Assembly (NCBI GenBank): GCA_022984795.1
Contig: JALIHJ010000005.1
Span: forward strand, 1-64,000
Direction: 5' to 3'
Length of the DNA: 64,000 nt
Source of the DNA: Fabrea salina
Lineage: Eukaryota; Ciliophora; Heterotrichea; Heterotrichida; Fabreidae
Below the pieces are notes generated by a model. It searched no databases. It saw only the letters and a list, made by a program, of their open reading frames with translations, and had not been told where the DNA came from. Below are positions 33,734 to 43,682 of this stretch, in pieces. Position 1 is the stretch's first letter. Each line of letters begins with the position of its first letter. The translations under genes and the position numbers were made by a program.

Positions 33734-35920
33734 CTAAAAATCTTTGCAGTCTCCTTCGTCAGACTCCACTAAAGTTGAAGACTGAATAGGCGTAATCTTA
33801 AGGTCGCAGGAGTTTTTTTTAGAGGGACGCTCTAAGTAGTTTATAGATGGAGGTTTGCACCTGGAAATGTCTTTAGACAAGTACTTGATTTGGCCTTCTA
33901 ACTGCTCGAGTTTTTTCCAAACGTCAAAAAGACTTAGTTCTTTTTTTCCTGGCAAGTTGTTGACTTGCATATTCATGAGTTCTTCTCTTTTTCTTCTTTT
34001 AAGTCGTTTTTCGACCTTGAACTTAACGGACTCGGAGTCTATTTTCATGTTGTGCATTTTCAAGAACTCTATTTCTTCGATTTCAAGCAGTATTCTTTCG
34101 TAGGACTCGTACCTTTCCTTAGCGACGTTTTTCATTTCAGTGTATATTTTGGGGAAGTCTATTTCTACTTGGTTAATGATTTCTTTAGTCAAAATCATCA
34201 ATTCGAGGTCACTCACTGCGTAAGAGTAGTACTTCCTAGGGATTCCCAGCATAACTTCTATGTCTCCGAAGTAGTTGCCTTGGTGTATTACTTGGAAAGA
34301 ACACTCGCTTTCGAACTTCTTGAGCTCCACGTTTCCCTTCACAACGAAGTAGATTTCGTCTGCGTACTCCTGTTTCTTGTAAACAAGGTCTTTGAACTTA
34401 ACGAACATAGGCTGCAGAAAGGGCACTATTGAAGCTATAACTACTGCTTCTTTGTTTGCGAAAAAAGTTATCTTACGAATTGCTCCAGAGTACATTGCCA
34501 TTGCCATTTGGTACCTCAGGTGCTTCGGCAACTCGTTAAATATGCTTTTTTTGTCAGCCCAAGAAATCCCTTTTTTCTCAGTGGAGTACCTCAAAGCTAG
34601 TCGGAGTCTGTGCTTAAGTTTCTTGTCTAGGTTGGCTTCTTTCGAAAACTCGTCGATCACTGCAAGTTTGTTAATTAGGGCGTTTTCTTTAGTGTCCATG
34701 TTTGCAAGCATAGAGGACAAACTGCCTATGGTGAACGAGAAAAAGTAAAGCCCAAAAAACATCCAAATCATCGAAAAGATTTTTTCAAGGTTAGTGTGGG
34801 AGTTAATGTCTCCGTAGCCCACTGTGGAAAGAGTAGTGAAGGCCCAGTACATGGAAGTCACGTACAAAGACCCTATGCCTTCGTCTTGGTACCCTCCCCT
34901 CACAACCCAAGTGCCAGGGTGGAAGCCTTCTAGTCTTGCTAAGTAGTACCAGAAGCAAGAAACTATGTGCACTCCCAGTATTATTGTCAAAAAAGAATTA
35001 AACAGTCTCATTGCACTGTGCTTGAGGCTCAAAAAGTCCTGGATCTTTTCAAGGATTTCGCTGTGTTTGTAGTGCTTAATCATCTTCAAAAGCCGAGTAA
35101 TTCTAAAAAGTCTGTAGAGTCTTGGAAGTCTCAACAGTCTTAAAAAGTTGTTATACTCCCCCGAAGAAGAGTAAGTCGACTCCTCGTCGTCGCGAATTAG
35201 AGAAAAAGGAAAGCAAGCAGCTAGGTCTATAAGCATCCAGGACCTCAGGTACTTGATAAAGATTTTTCTCCTGTCAGTGACGAGTTTTCCCTCTTCGTCA
35301 GTGTAACAACTGAAGATGTTCACTATCACGTCCAGGAAGAAAAGTACATCTAATACTAAGTCAAAGGTATACATTACGTCCCAGGGCTCTGACTCCACAA
35401 AAGCCATGCTGAAAGGCATCACAGTTGCTGTGTAAACCAAAAGAACAGCGACAATAACATTCCAAACCATCTTAGGTTTTTTGTTGGGGTGGAACAGACA
35501 AAAGGGGACTTCTTTTGGGTTTTCTTCTTCGTAAAAGTCCTGGATTTTGGGGTTTTTGTCAAAGCAGTCACTTGAAAATCTAGGAAGGTTTTCTATTTTG
35601 GAAGTAGGAGTTGAACCGTACAGGTGCAAGTTTTTAGCTAGTTCTTTTAGGGTTATGACTGTGTGCAGTTTGGCTTTGACTCTTTTCCAGACTTCCAAGT
35701 ACTTGCTATTGGTTACAGGGGTGTTAATGGTTATTTTCTTTCTTTCAGAACTGTCAATGTCTGAATCAGACCAGTTTTTAGAGGGAATTCTTAGAAATAA
35801 GTTTTTGGGTTTCCGTTTAGAAACAGGGTGGTTGGCTTCTTCTACGCTTTCTTCAGGAAACACTTTTTGGAAGGAGTCTTTGTTTTGGTGTTTTTGTTTA
35901 GCAGGTTTAAAGTCTTTCAT
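33734..35920 (-). CDS. Voltage-gated K+ channel with cyclic-nucleotide-binding fold (EAG/HCN class)
   Basis: 728 residues. Six membrane segments: S1 about 152-172, S2-S3 about 185-235, S4 about 259-281 with regular Arg (LRLLRLPRLYRLFRITRLL), S5 about 305-326, and S6 about 380-405. The pore reads TSMYWAFTTLSTVGYGDIN, with the potassium filter GYGD at about 368. A C-linker leads to a cyclic-nucleotide-binding fold (about 500-590, with GNYFGDIEVML). The RTA-type phosphate-binding motif is replaced by RKYYSYAV, so nucleotide binding is doubtful, as in EAG channels. Ciliates have many such channels controlling ciliary beat. Confidence 0.92.
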   Translation of the reverse strand: MKDFKPAKQKHQNKDSFQKVFPEESVEEANHPVSKRKPKNLFLRIPSKNWSDSDIDSSERKKITINTPVTNSKYLEVWKRVKAKLHTVITLKELAKNLHLYGSTPTSKIENLPRFSSDCFDKNPKIQDFYEEENPKEVPFCLFHPNKKPKMVWNVIVAVLLVYTATVMPFSMAFVESEPWDVMYTFDLVLDVLFFLDVIVNIFSCYTDEEGKLVTDRRKIFIKYLRSWMLIDLAACFPFSLIRDDEESTYSSSGEYNNFLRLLRLPRLYRLFRITRLLKMIKHYKHSEILEKIQDFLSLKHSAMRLFNSFLTIILGVHIVSCFWYYLARLEGFHPGTWVVRGGYQDEGIGSLYVTSMYWAFTTLSTVGYGDINSHTNLEKIFSMIWMFFGLYFFSFTIGSLSSMLANMDTKENALINKLAVIDEFSKEANLDKKLKHRLRLALRYSTEKKGISWADKKSIFNELPKHLRYQMAMAMYSGAIRKITFFANKEAVVIASIVPFLQPMFVKFKDLVYKKQEYADEIYFVVKGNVELKKFESECSFQVIHQGNYFGDIEVMLGIPRKYYSYAVSDLELMILTKEIINQVEIDFPKIYTEMKNVAKERYESYERILLEIEEIEFLKMHNMKIDSESVKFKVEKRLKRRKREELMNMQVNNLPGKKELSLFDVWKKLEQLEGQIKYLSKDISRCKPPSINYLERPSKKNSCDLKITPIQSSTLVESDEGDCKDF

Positions 35921-35933
35921 AGTGAACTAATAA

Positions 35934-36137
35934 ATGGAAGAAAGGAGTTTAGCCGCAAGATTCGACCAACAAAGTTCTTTCAGCGTGATGAACATGAACC
36001 CAGTTCCTTACATCTGTGGGTGGTGTGGAAGGGAAAACGAATTCAAGGCTAAGGAAGAATTAAGGTGCATGGAGTGTGGCTACAGAATGTTTTACAAGAA
36101 AAAGTTGCAAGAAGGCATGCAGTACGAAGCCCGCTAA
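35934..36137 (+). CDS. RPB12: RNA polymerase subunit RPABC4 (RPB12)
   Basis: 67 residues, the usual size. The zinc site is CxxC at about 30-33 (CGWCGRENEF) and CxxC at about 47-50 (RCMECGYRMFYKK), followed by Lys-rich residues; the RCMECGYRMFYKKK ending is diagnostic. It is a small shared subunit of RNA polymerases I, II and III. RPB2 of polymerase II is encoded on the same chromosome at 55077. Its start lies 13 bases from that of the divergent K+ channel. Confidence 0.95.
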   Translation: MEERSLAARFDQQSSFSVMNMNPVPYICGWCGRENEFKAKEELRCMECGYRMFYKKKLQEGMQYEAR

Positions 36138-36169
36138 CAAATAATAACCCTGTAAAAAGTTATAGTAAA

Positions 36170-37429
36170 ATGGGTGAATACGTTGCCTTAAGAGACAAAG
36201 ACCCTTTCGAAGTCGCAGGAGAACCCAACTGGTGGGTCAGGACCTTCAGACCACTAGGCCCTGGGTCTCTAAGAGCCTCCATTCTCAGTTTAAGCAGCAA
36301 CGCCATCGGAGCAGGCTTGTTGTCGGTTGCCTACGCAGTTAAGTTGTCTGGAATACTGCTTGGAACGATCTTTTTAGTGCTTGGAGCAGTTATATTTGCT
36401 TTTTACTACAGAATCATGACCAAAGCTCATGACCAGGTTAGGGTTTACACTTACGTAGGAATGGTCAAAGCTATGTTTGGGGAAACTTGGCGTCGAGTAC
36501 TGGAAATTTGTTTGACTGGGTTGTTGTTTGGGATTTTGTGTGCTTTCCAAGTAATATTTTCGCAGTACATTCTAGACATTGCGGGAATATTTTACGACTT
36601 GAGTGGGAACTACGAGTTCTATCGGAGACTGATAATACTGGGGGTTTCGCTGGGAGTTCTGACGCCTTTAGTGATTCCTAAACAACTCACATCTATCAGG
36701 TATGCTTCTTCGATATGTATAATAGCTATTCTTTACATAGCAGTGGTTCTGGTAGTCCAACTTCCTTTTTACCTTTCTCACGAAGTTCCTGAAGTTTACC
36801 TTTTTAAGGTCCAAGGAGGCACAGTTGACTCCCTGACACTTACTATTTTTGCCTATACAGCTATGACTGGAATGCCTATAGTGTACCAAGAACTGCAAAA
36901 CAGGAGTTACAAAAGAATGACTAAAGTCATCGACAGAAGTATGGGCTTAAGTGCTGTTTTGTACATCTGCATTGGAACTGTGGGTTACATAAGTTTAGGC
37001 GAAACAACACCTGAACTTATAACAGACAGGTTTTACGTGTTTGGGGGAGTTGACTGGTACATGATTGTGGCTAAGTTCTTGATAGCAGTTACTTTGATTG
37101 CAGGCGTTGCCATCAATATGAACCCTTTGAGAATTGGAGTCCAGCAGATGTTTTTTGGAGTCCAGTACGCACACAACGACTTCTACTTTTACTTGATCAC
37201 TTACTTGGCTTTGTACACATCGACTGGAATAGCAATACTGATTCCTAGTGCTATAAAGTACTTCAAGTTCTTGGGAGGTCTGTTTGTGATACCTTCTTCA
37301 TTGTTGCTGCCAGGGATGATTTACTTCAAGTTAGAAACAGACCCTTTGAAAAGGTTCTTTATGGCTTTGCTGAGTTTGCTGTTGGGACTTATAGGTTTAT
37401 ACTCAGCCTTTTCAACCCTAGTTAGTTAG
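36170..37429 (+). CDS. Amino acid transporter, AAAP/SLC38 type
   Basis: 419 residues from the ATG at 36170. About eleven membrane segments. The first, SLRASILSLSSNAIGAGLLSV, is the family's unwound helix that holds the substrate and sodium. Other segments are at about 65-85, 110-140, 165-190, 200-220, 260-280 and so on. It probably imports neutral amino acids across the plasma membrane or a lysosome-like vacuole. The N-terminal 35 residues are cytosolic. It follows RPB12 by 32 bases. Confidence 0.85.
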   Translation: MGEYVALRDKDPFEVAGEPNWWVRTFRPLGPGSLRASILSLSSNAIGAGLLSVAYAVKLSGILLGTIFLVLGAVIFAFYYRIMTKAHDQVRVYTYVGMVKAMFGETWRRVLEICLTGLLFGILCAFQVIFSQYILDIAGIFYDLSGNYEFYRRLIILGVSLGVLTPLVIPKQLTSIRYASSICIIAILYIAVVLVVQLPFYLSHEVPEVYLFKVQGGTVDSLTLTIFAYTAMTGMPIVYQELQNRSYKRMTKVIDRSMGLSAVLYICIGTVGYISLGETTPELITDRFYVFGGVDWYMIVAKFLIAVTLIAGVAINMNPLRIGVQQMFFGVQYAHNDFYFYLITYLALYTSTGIAILIPSAIKYFKFLGGLFVIPSSLLLPGMIYFKLETDPLKRFFMALLSLLLGLIGLYSAFSTLVS

Positions 37430-37459
37430 TAAATATTAGTTTGCTTAAATAGTTTTAAA

Positions 37460-37750
37460 ATGGGATGCTGCCAATTAATTCCTCAAAGCGTAAACAAAAT
37501 AGAAATCAAGATTAATGACGACTTTGCGGACCTAAGTTTATGTTCAGACGAAAACAAGGAAACGATTCCTAGAGACAACACTACACAAAAGTGTTCTTTC
37601 ACTTCAGACCTGGACGAAATAGACAGTTGTTTTTTAGTTCCTAACTCACCCAATCTCAAGAGAAGCATAGCCAGCACTTTACACCAATCTTTAATTAGTC
37701 AGCACTACTCTCCTCAAAAGTTCGACCAACTTGAAACGATCTTTAATTAA
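37460..37750 (+). CDS. Small protein with MGCC lipidation signal
   Basis: 96 residues starting MGCCQLIPQ, a strong N-myristoylation plus double palmitoylation signal (Gly2, Cys3, Cys4). The rest is acidic to polar and probably disordered. It would sit on the inner face of a membrane, perhaps the cilium or plasma membrane. No domain recognised. The ATG has TTTTAAAATG context. Confidence 0.6.
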   Translation: MGCCQLIPQSVNKIEIKINDDFADLSLCSDENKETIPRDNTTQKCSFTSDLDEIDSCFLVPNSPNLKRSIASTLHQSLISQHYSPQKFDQLETIFN

Positions 37751-37775
37751 CACCTAAGTTGCCCAATTTACATAT

Positions 37776-38240
37776 CTATTTAAAAGGAAAGTAACCCTTG
37801 CTAAGTCTTCCGCGAGAAAGTTGGTTGATTTTTTCCCTGATCTTTTGGTACTCAACCATTTCTACGAACTTTTCAAGTCCTGCAAACTTTTCGTCAGTGA
37901 CGCTGTGATTTCTAGGACGTAAGCTTCTGGACTTTTGGTAGAATGTTTTTAAGTTGGGGTGTTGGAAACCTTGGTTTTCCTTGTTTTGTTTGAACGCAGA
38001 ACTAGTTCTTGAAGGGTCTGCTTTGCCTAGTCTGAGCTCCTGCATTCTCTGTTTTCTTTTGAGTGGAGATACTTTGTTGTACTCTCTGTTGATTCTAGTG
38101 TGGAGTCTGGGCGGGATTTCAGCTAGGACCTTTGGAGTGGAACTTCTTTCGCGGCTTGAGCTTGAAAACCCACTGTTTCTGCTGTAGGAAAATTGGTTTA
38201 TGAGTTTGTCCTTGATTCTTGAGGAGGGTCTGCTTGACAT
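37776..38240 (-). CDS. Basic hypothetical protein
   Basis: 154 residues, Ser/Arg/Lys-rich, with a C-terminal helix (about 115-145, AGLEKFVEMVEYQKIREKIN). No known domain. It is 25 bases from the end of the convergent MGCC gene and 20 bases from the divergent cullin start. Confidence 0.55.
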   Translation of the reverse strand: MSSRPSSRIKDKLINQFSYSRNSGFSSSSRERSSTPKVLAEIPPRLHTRINREYNKVSPLKRKQRMQELRLGKADPSRTSSAFKQNKENQGFQHPNLKTFYQKSRSLRPRNHSVTDEKFAGLEKFVEMVEYQKIREKINQLSRGRLSKGYFPFK

Positions 38241-38260
38241 TTGAATTTAATTCAGTTATA

Positions 38261-39814
38261 ATGGAGGATCTAGTAGGAACTTTAACAAAGTTAAGGCTAA
38301 ATGCAGGAGACACAAGGGTACCTTTGAGTGTGTTGAAAAACCAAGTTAAAAACTTAACTCAGGAACAGTGGCTAGAAATCGCTCAAAGTCAAGACTTGGG
38401 TTTTACAGAAACTGAAAACTTAGCTTTGTCTCTGTTTACTTGTGCTGAGTCTTCCCCTTTGAATATCCAGTTGAAAGGAGATTTGGAATTTGACGTAGAG
38501 GTGTGTTATGCTTGCATGCAACAATTCATACCTCACCAAGTAACTCACTTCAAAAAGACTCTAGAAGGCTTGTTTTCACAAAAGACCGAACTAAAGACAC
38601 TTTTGGAAACTAACATAGACTTGGCTTACAAGTATTGCTGCTTAATGTACGTGCACGATCAACACTCTTTAGAAGAGTCTTTAAGTTCAGCTTTCAAAGA
38701 GATGTTTGACAGCATGCATTTGAAGTCTGTTCTGGAATCCCTTGAGAAGTACTCTCAAGTGCTAGAAATCGAACCTAGTGGCAAGTACTACTACTTAGTT
38801 TACAGCAAAGTAAAAGAAGTCATTGAAGACAGAGAAGGCCTCACAGGAATAATTGAGTATATAAACAATCAAGTCAAAAACCAAACTAAGCCCAAGGGAG
38901 TAGCTGACTTATTTATGCTTTTTGAAGACAAAGTCTTACTTGAAAAGTCCTACCACAAGTGCGCACTCCAAAGAGCCATTGAAGGAACTAACTTAAGCAT
39001 TGAAGCACAAGTGTGTGAAGAACTAAAAGACACCATAGGAAGTGAGTGCATTGAAAACATAGAAAGTTTAATCAAAGACATTAATGAAACAATGCAGTTG
39101 GACCCTTGTTTTAACTGCTTAGTTATTTCTCAAAAGAGCTGGAGTCCTTTAGTTAACCCTTACCCAGAAGTTAAATCTGTGCTTGACTTCATTCCTAACG
39201 AACTCCCTAAAGACCTTGTTTATTTGATCGACCAGTACCAAAAGGCTTACTTAGCTAGTTACCCTAATCGACAGTTAAAGTGGATATTTTTAGTGTCTAC
39301 TGCAGAACTGCGGTACTTCCAAACCCTTATAAAGTGCAGTTTCTTGCAAGCTTTGATCCTGTTGTTGTTCAATGCTTCCAATGAAGTACCTCGAGAAGAA
39401 GTCAAGTAAGTTACATCTAGACAAAAAGTGCAGACCTCTATACTTCCAGACTCAGTAATTGAAAAAGAGTTGCAAGCTTTAAGTCCAGTACTTAAGTGCA
39501 AAAACAACAATTACTTTGTAGAAAAGGTTGAGGAAAGCTTTTTGAACTTAGTTCCTAACAACTCAACTCCAACTCAGGAAATAAGCAAGTCGCTTGATAA
39601 AGACCGAGCTCCTGTGTAAGCTTTAATTAGAGTGCAAGCTAAGATCGTGCTTATGCTTAAGCAAACCAAACAACTAAGCTTTAAAGAGTTACTGAGCAAA
39701 ACAACTACTTCACTTGGGTTCCCAGTTACAGAGGACTTGTTTAGGGCCCAACTTAAAAACTTAGTTGAAAGAGAGTACATAACTGAACTCGAAGACAACT
39801 ACTGGTATATTTAA
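38261..39814 (+). CDS. Short cullin-family protein
   Basis: Three exons, 38261-39405, 39421-39615 and 39631-39814, giving 507 residues. The middle (about 220-385, KVLLEKSYHKCALQRAI then YQKAYLASYPNRQLKWIF and a block ending LLLFN) is the cullin homology region that wraps the RING protein. The end is a winged-helix domain (QAKIVLMLKQTKQLSFKELL, then LVEREYITELEDNYWYI) in which the Lys of IVxMLK sits where NEDD8 is attached. It is about 250 residues shorter than typical cullins, mainly at the N-terminal adaptor-binding side. It would act as a ubiquitin ligase scaffold. Confidence 0.85.
39406..39420 (+). other. 15-base intron 1 of cullin-like gene
   Basis: GTAAGTTACATCTAG, phase 2, with an in-frame TAA at its start. 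Splicing rebuilds Lys in EEVKQKVQ and continues the frame. Confidence 0.95.
39616..39630 (+). other. 15-base intron 2 of cullin-like gene
   Basis: GTAAGCTTTAATTAG, phase 2, with an in-frame TAA at its start. The next exon begins VQAKIVLMLK, the neddylation-site domain. Confidence 0.95.
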
Positions 39815-41508
39815 GTATTTTTAGCAACTAGTTCTTTGTAAGTTCCAAACACTCTATTGTAAATTTGCTGTCTAACGTAGTTTTGGGTGTTTTGGTTCTT
39901 GATAGAGTCGATGGAGGGAACTTCCAACCTTCCACTGGAGTAGATTTCTTCATAAAAGCCTTCAATGCACTTAGGAAGGTGCTCTTCCTTCAACTTGTGT
40001 TCCTCAATGACTCTGTGGACTTCTTTGTCAACTAAAGTTTTTTGGTAGTGATTAATTTCCTGGTCAAACTTTTGGAGTTCATTGATGCAAAACTCAAACT
40101 CAGAAAGTCCAAACTTGACGTGGTGCAGAACATTTAGCATGAGCACACAAACACTTTGTATGTGCAAAGTAGCTTCTGCTTCTTTTCTGTAGAACTGCAA
40201 GCACTCCTCAACAAAGTCTTTGTTCAAACACTCGTAGTACTCTAGGAGTTTTTCGTTTTCGTTGAGAATTCTCATGATTTCCAAGTACTCTTCAAAGTGC
40301 TCAGTAAAAGCTTTGGGCACTTGCAAGTCAGTGCTGATGCTGAAAAGTTTCACGTAGTTAACTGCAGAACTTACTTGGTTTGCAAGTTTCTTTTCAGAGT
40401 TAGTGATGGACTTGTAGAGTCCAACTACTAGTTTACTCGCAAAACTCAGCACCTCGTTAGTTAAGTTTTGGATGTAGAAGTCAATGACTCTTAGTACCTG
40501 GAAACTTTCAAGCATGCTGCAGTTCTTAATGGCTTTGCTTAGGTAGTCCTGGACTTCGTCTGCTACTCCGTCAGACACCAAGTCCAGCACGTAACTCTCC
40601 TGTAGGTTCTGTGCTTCCACTGCAATGCTTTCATTTTGGCCTATAAGTCCTACTATAAGGTCTTTTTCAGAAACTAAGTTTTCGTACACCCAAGCCAAGC
40701 ACTCGCCTACAAAGAGCGGCCCGCTTTTTAAGTGGTTCTGCAGAGGAATTTCGCCTTCTGTGACAGTTTGTTTGAATTTTTTGAAGAAGTAGTTTTGTCT
40801 GGACCTCACTATTTCTTTTCGGCAGTGGTTGTAGTAAACTGGTCTTTGTCTCAGGTGAGAAATGGCTTCATGGAACCTTGGAAGCAGTTCTACTTTGTTT
40901 TGCTGCAGCACTTTGCACTGTTGCTGTACGAACCTGAACAGCTTTTCGTAAGCCACTTCTTGGACTTGACTCAAGTAGTCGTCTAAGCTAAGTTTTAAGA
41001 GTCTTGTTTCGTTAGTGTCTAGAAGTAAACTGGTCTGGTATATTGTTTGGAGTTTTTTAAGGGCTTCAAAGAACTCTGAGTCTAGTTCACAACTGTTCAG
41101 AGCTGATATTTCAGACTTAGTGAGTTTTAGGTTGTCCAATACAGACTCAACAACTTGTTGTTTTTGGGACAAGAGTTCTTGGTCTTCACTGAGTTTTTTT
41201 CCTTCTTGGACAGCTTCAGAACACTGCTCTACACAAAAGTTGATTTCTTTTGAGAGTTTTTGGAGTCTTTCCAGGAGTTCAGAGTTGGCCTGGTGGAGTT
41301 CCTGGGCTTCCCCAACTAAGTTCCCTAAGTCGTTTACAAAGGCTTTGTATATGTGTAAGTTCCGCTTTTTCAAAAGAGACTTTAAGTCGCTTGTAGGTGG
41401 GTAAGAGTCAGATATTGAAGGAAGTGACTTGAAAGCTTGGCTTATAGAAGGGTCTTCTGTGTTGAGTGAAAGGATGCTTTTAACTTGCTTTCCGAGAATG
41501 CCTTCCAT
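39811..41508 (-). CDS. COG6: COG complex subunit 6
   Basis: 565 residues. The N-terminal half carries the COG6 pattern: a coiled coil (about 65-120, LLERLQKLSKEINFCVEQCS then LLSQKQQVVESVLDNLKLTKSE), the FFEALKKLQTIYQTS block near 145, and AYEKLFRFVQQQCK and RQRPVYYNHCRKEIVRSRQ around 190-250. The rest is helical, as in the CATCHR tethering complexes. It should act in Golgi vesicle tethering with the COG1-like protein at 16496. Its TAA stop overlaps the cullin stop inside one TTAA. Confidence 0.87.
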   Translation of the reverse strand: MEGILGKQVKSILSLNTEDPSISQAFKSLPSISDSYPPTSDLKSLLKKRNLHIYKAFVNDLGNLVGEAQELHQANSELLERLQKLSKEINFCVEQCSEAVQEGKKLSEDQELLSQKQQVVESVLDNLKLTKSEISALNSCELDSEFFEALKKLQTIYQTSLLLDTNETRLLKLSLDDYLSQVQEVAYEKLFRFVQQQCKVLQQNKVELLPRFHEAISHLRQRPVYYNHCRKEIVRSRQNYFFKKFKQTVTEGEIPLQNHLKSGPLFVGECLAWVYENLVSEKDLIVGLIGQNESIAVEAQNLQESYVLDLVSDGVADEVQDYLSKAIKNCSMLESFQVLRVIDFYIQNLTNEVLSFASKLVVGLYKSITNSEKKLANQVSSAVNYVKLFSISTDLQVPKAFTEHFEEYLEIMRILNENEKLLEYYECLNKDFVEECLQFYRKEAEATLHIQSVCVLMLNVLHHVKFGLSEFEFCINELQKFDQEINHYQKTLVDKEVHRVIEEHKLKEEHLPKCIEGFYEEIYSSGRLEVPSIDSIKNQNTQNYVRQQIYNRVFGTYKELVAKNT

Positions 41509-41569
41509 TTAGAATTTATATTGGCAAGCAACTAAGACTTGATAAGTAACACCAGTGAGTCAGTCATTT

Positions 41570-41720
41570 TTCTAGAAGAATTTTTAACCAGGAGCTTCAG
41601 TTGCACTCCAGCAGCCCCTTAGTGACTAAGTAGAGGCTTTAAAACTTTAGAACGTTAAAACCTACCAAAGATCCACAGAACACTCTAGAATTGGCTAAAT
41701 ATGGTCCGTAAATAATAAAA
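41570..41720 (+). promoter_or_regulatory. Possible heat-shock-element region upstream of mtHSP70
   Basis: The intergenic region of 212 bases upstream of the HSP70 gene is among the wider ones in the dense core. It contains TTCTAGAA at 41570-41577, a good two-unit heat shock element (nTTCnnGAAn), and weaker GAA/TTC clusters around 41646-41656 and 41683-41691. The element also lies upstream of the divergent COG6 gene. The evidence is motif matching only. Confidence 0.3.
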
Positions 41721-43649
41721 ATGTTCCGTCTAGCAGCTAACATTGGAAAGAAAACACTAGGAAGACAGTTTTCAAAAGCTATTGGAATTGACCTTGGCAC
41801 AACCAACTCCTGTGTAGCAGTACTAGAAGGAGGACAGCCCAAAGTCATCGAGAATGCCGAAGGTATGAGGACCACTCCTTCATACGTAGCATTCAGTGAA
41901 GATGGCGAGCGTCTCGTAGGCATTGCTGCTAAGCGCCAAGCTGTTACAAACCCCGAAAACACTCTTTACGCCACCAAGCGTCTTATTGGCCGCAGGTTTG
42001 AGGACCCCGACACCAAAAAGGACATGAAAATTCTGTCTTACAAAATCGTTAAGGCCCAGAACGGCGACGCTTGGGTAGAGTCCAAAGGAAAGCATTACTC
42101 GCCCAGTCAAATCGGAGCTTTTGTACTAGGCAAGATGAAGGAGACTGCAGAGGCTTACCTAGGAGGCCAGGTCCAGAAAGCCGTGGTGACAGTGCCTGCT
42201 TACTTCAACGACTCCCAAAGACAAGCTACTAAGGATGCGGGGCAGATCTCAGGACTCCAAGTGGAAAGAATCATTAACGAACCCACTGCTGCAGCCCTTG
42301 CTTACGGAGCTGACAAAAGCGAAGGAAAAGTAATTGCAGTTTACGACTTGGGTGGAGGGACCTTTGATATCTCTATTCTAGAAATTGCCCAAGGTGTGTT
42401 TGAGGTCAAAGCCACCAACGGAGACACTAGTTTGGGAGGGGAGGACTTCGACAACGCTCTCCAAAACTACATTTTGGACGAGTTCAAAAAGGAAACTGGA
42501 ATCGACCTTAAATTCGACAAAACTGCTCTGCAAAGAGTCAGGGAAGCTGCCGAAAAAGCCAAGGTTGAGCTGTCTTCAAGCACCCAGACACAAATTAACC
42601 AACCTTACATCACTGCTGACCAAACTGGCCCCAAGCATCTCAACATGAAACTCACCCGTGCTAAGTTCGAACAAATCACTGACAGCTTAGTCAACAAAAC
42701 CAAGGGTCCTTGTGAACAGTGCGTGAAAGACGCTGGACTTGCACTCAAAGACATTGACGAAGTCCTTCTCGTAGGAGGCATGAGTCGCATGCCAAAAGTA
42801 CAGGAGTTCGTCCAAAAACTCTACGGAAAGACTCCAAACAGGAGCGTTAACCCCGACGAAGCAGTAGCTATGGGAGCTGCAATCCAAGCCGGTGTGTTGC
42901 AAGGAGAAATGGGAGGCATTGTGCTACTTGACGTTACTCCCCTTTCCCTCGGAATTGAAACTCTAGGAGGTGTGTTCACTCGCATTATCAACAGAAACAC
43001 TACTATTCCTACTCGCAAGTCCCAAGTTTTCTCTACAGCTGCAGACAACCAAACCACTGTGAGCATCAAAGTACTCCAGGGAGAAAGAGAAATGAGTTCT
43101 GACAACAAGCTGCTAGGCAACTTCGACCTCACTGGAATCCCTCCTTCCCCCAGAGGCATGCCCCAGATTGAAGTTACTTTCGACATTGACGCCAACGGTT
43201 TAGTGCACGTGAACGCCAAAGACAAGGCCACAGGAAAAGACCAAAGCATCACAGTGCAGAGCTCGGGTGGACTCAGCAAACAAGACATTGAAAAAATGGT
43301 TAAAGAAGCCGAAGAAATGAGAGCTCAGGACGAAAAACGCAGAGAATCCATTGACCTCAAGAACGAAGCTGACAACACTATTTACAATATTGAAAAGACC
43401 ATCCACGAGCACAAAGACAAGGTGCCTGAAAACGTGAAGAACGACATCGAAACTGCCATTCAGGAACTCAAAGAAAAGATGAACGCTGAAGACTTAGAAG
43501 GAATGAGGTCTGGAATCGACAAAGTTAAGAACTTGTCCTTGGAAATCGGAAAAAGCATTTACCAAGGCCAACAAGGTCAAGAATCCACACAACAAGAACA
43601 ACAGCAACAAGAAGAACCTGACACTGAGAAAACTGAGAAAAAAGAGTAA
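41721..43649 (+). CDS. HSPA9: Mitochondrial HSP70 (DnaK/HSPA9)
   Basis: 642 residues. The first 18 ([18 protein letters not shown]) are basic and amphipathic, a mitochondrial presequence, and are followed by [15 protein letters not shown], the standard start of bacterial-type DnaK. Hallmarks: [39 protein letters not shown], and the substrate domain with [17 protein letters not shown]. The tail is Gln/Glu-rich. It imports and folds matrix proteins and helps assemble iron-sulfur clusters. Confidence 0.97.
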   Translation: MFRLAANIGKKTLGRQFSKAIGIDLGTTNSCVAVLEGGQPKVIENAEGMRTTPSYVAFSEDGERLVGIAAKRQAVTNPENTLYATKRLIGRRFEDPDTKKDMKILSYKIVKAQNGDAWVESKGKHYSPSQIGAFVLGKMKETAEAYLGGQVQKAVVTVPAYFNDSQRQATKDAGQISGLQVERIINEPTAAALAYGADKSEGKVIAVYDLGGGTFDISILEIAQGVFEVKATNGDTSLGGEDFDNALQNYILDEFKKETGIDLKFDKTALQRVREAAEKAKVELSSSTQTQINQPYITADQTGPKHLNMKLTRAKFEQITDSLVNKTKGPCEQCVKDAGLALKDIDEVLLVGGMSRMPKVQEFVQKLYGKTPNRSVNPDEAVAMGAAIQAGVLQGEMGGIVLLDVTPLSLGIETLGGVFTRIINRNTTIPTRKSQVFSTAADNQTTVSIKVLQGEREMSSDNKLLGNFDLTGIPPSPRGMPQIEVTFDIDANGLVHVNAKDKATGKDQSITVQSSGGLSKQDIEKMVKEAEEMRAQDEKRRESIDLKNEADNTIYNIEKTIHEHKDKVPENVKNDIETAIQELKEKMNAEDLEGMRSGIDKVKNLSLEIGKSIYQGQQGQESTQQEQQQQEEPDTEKTEKKE

Positions 43650-43682
43650 ATTTAACCTTATTTTTGAATCCTTTTAATATAA

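Noticed and set aside
33965-34432. Plus-strand frame opposite the K+ channel
   Set aside because: It mirrors the channel's cyclic-nucleotide-binding domain and is Phe/Val-rich as an antisense frame would be.
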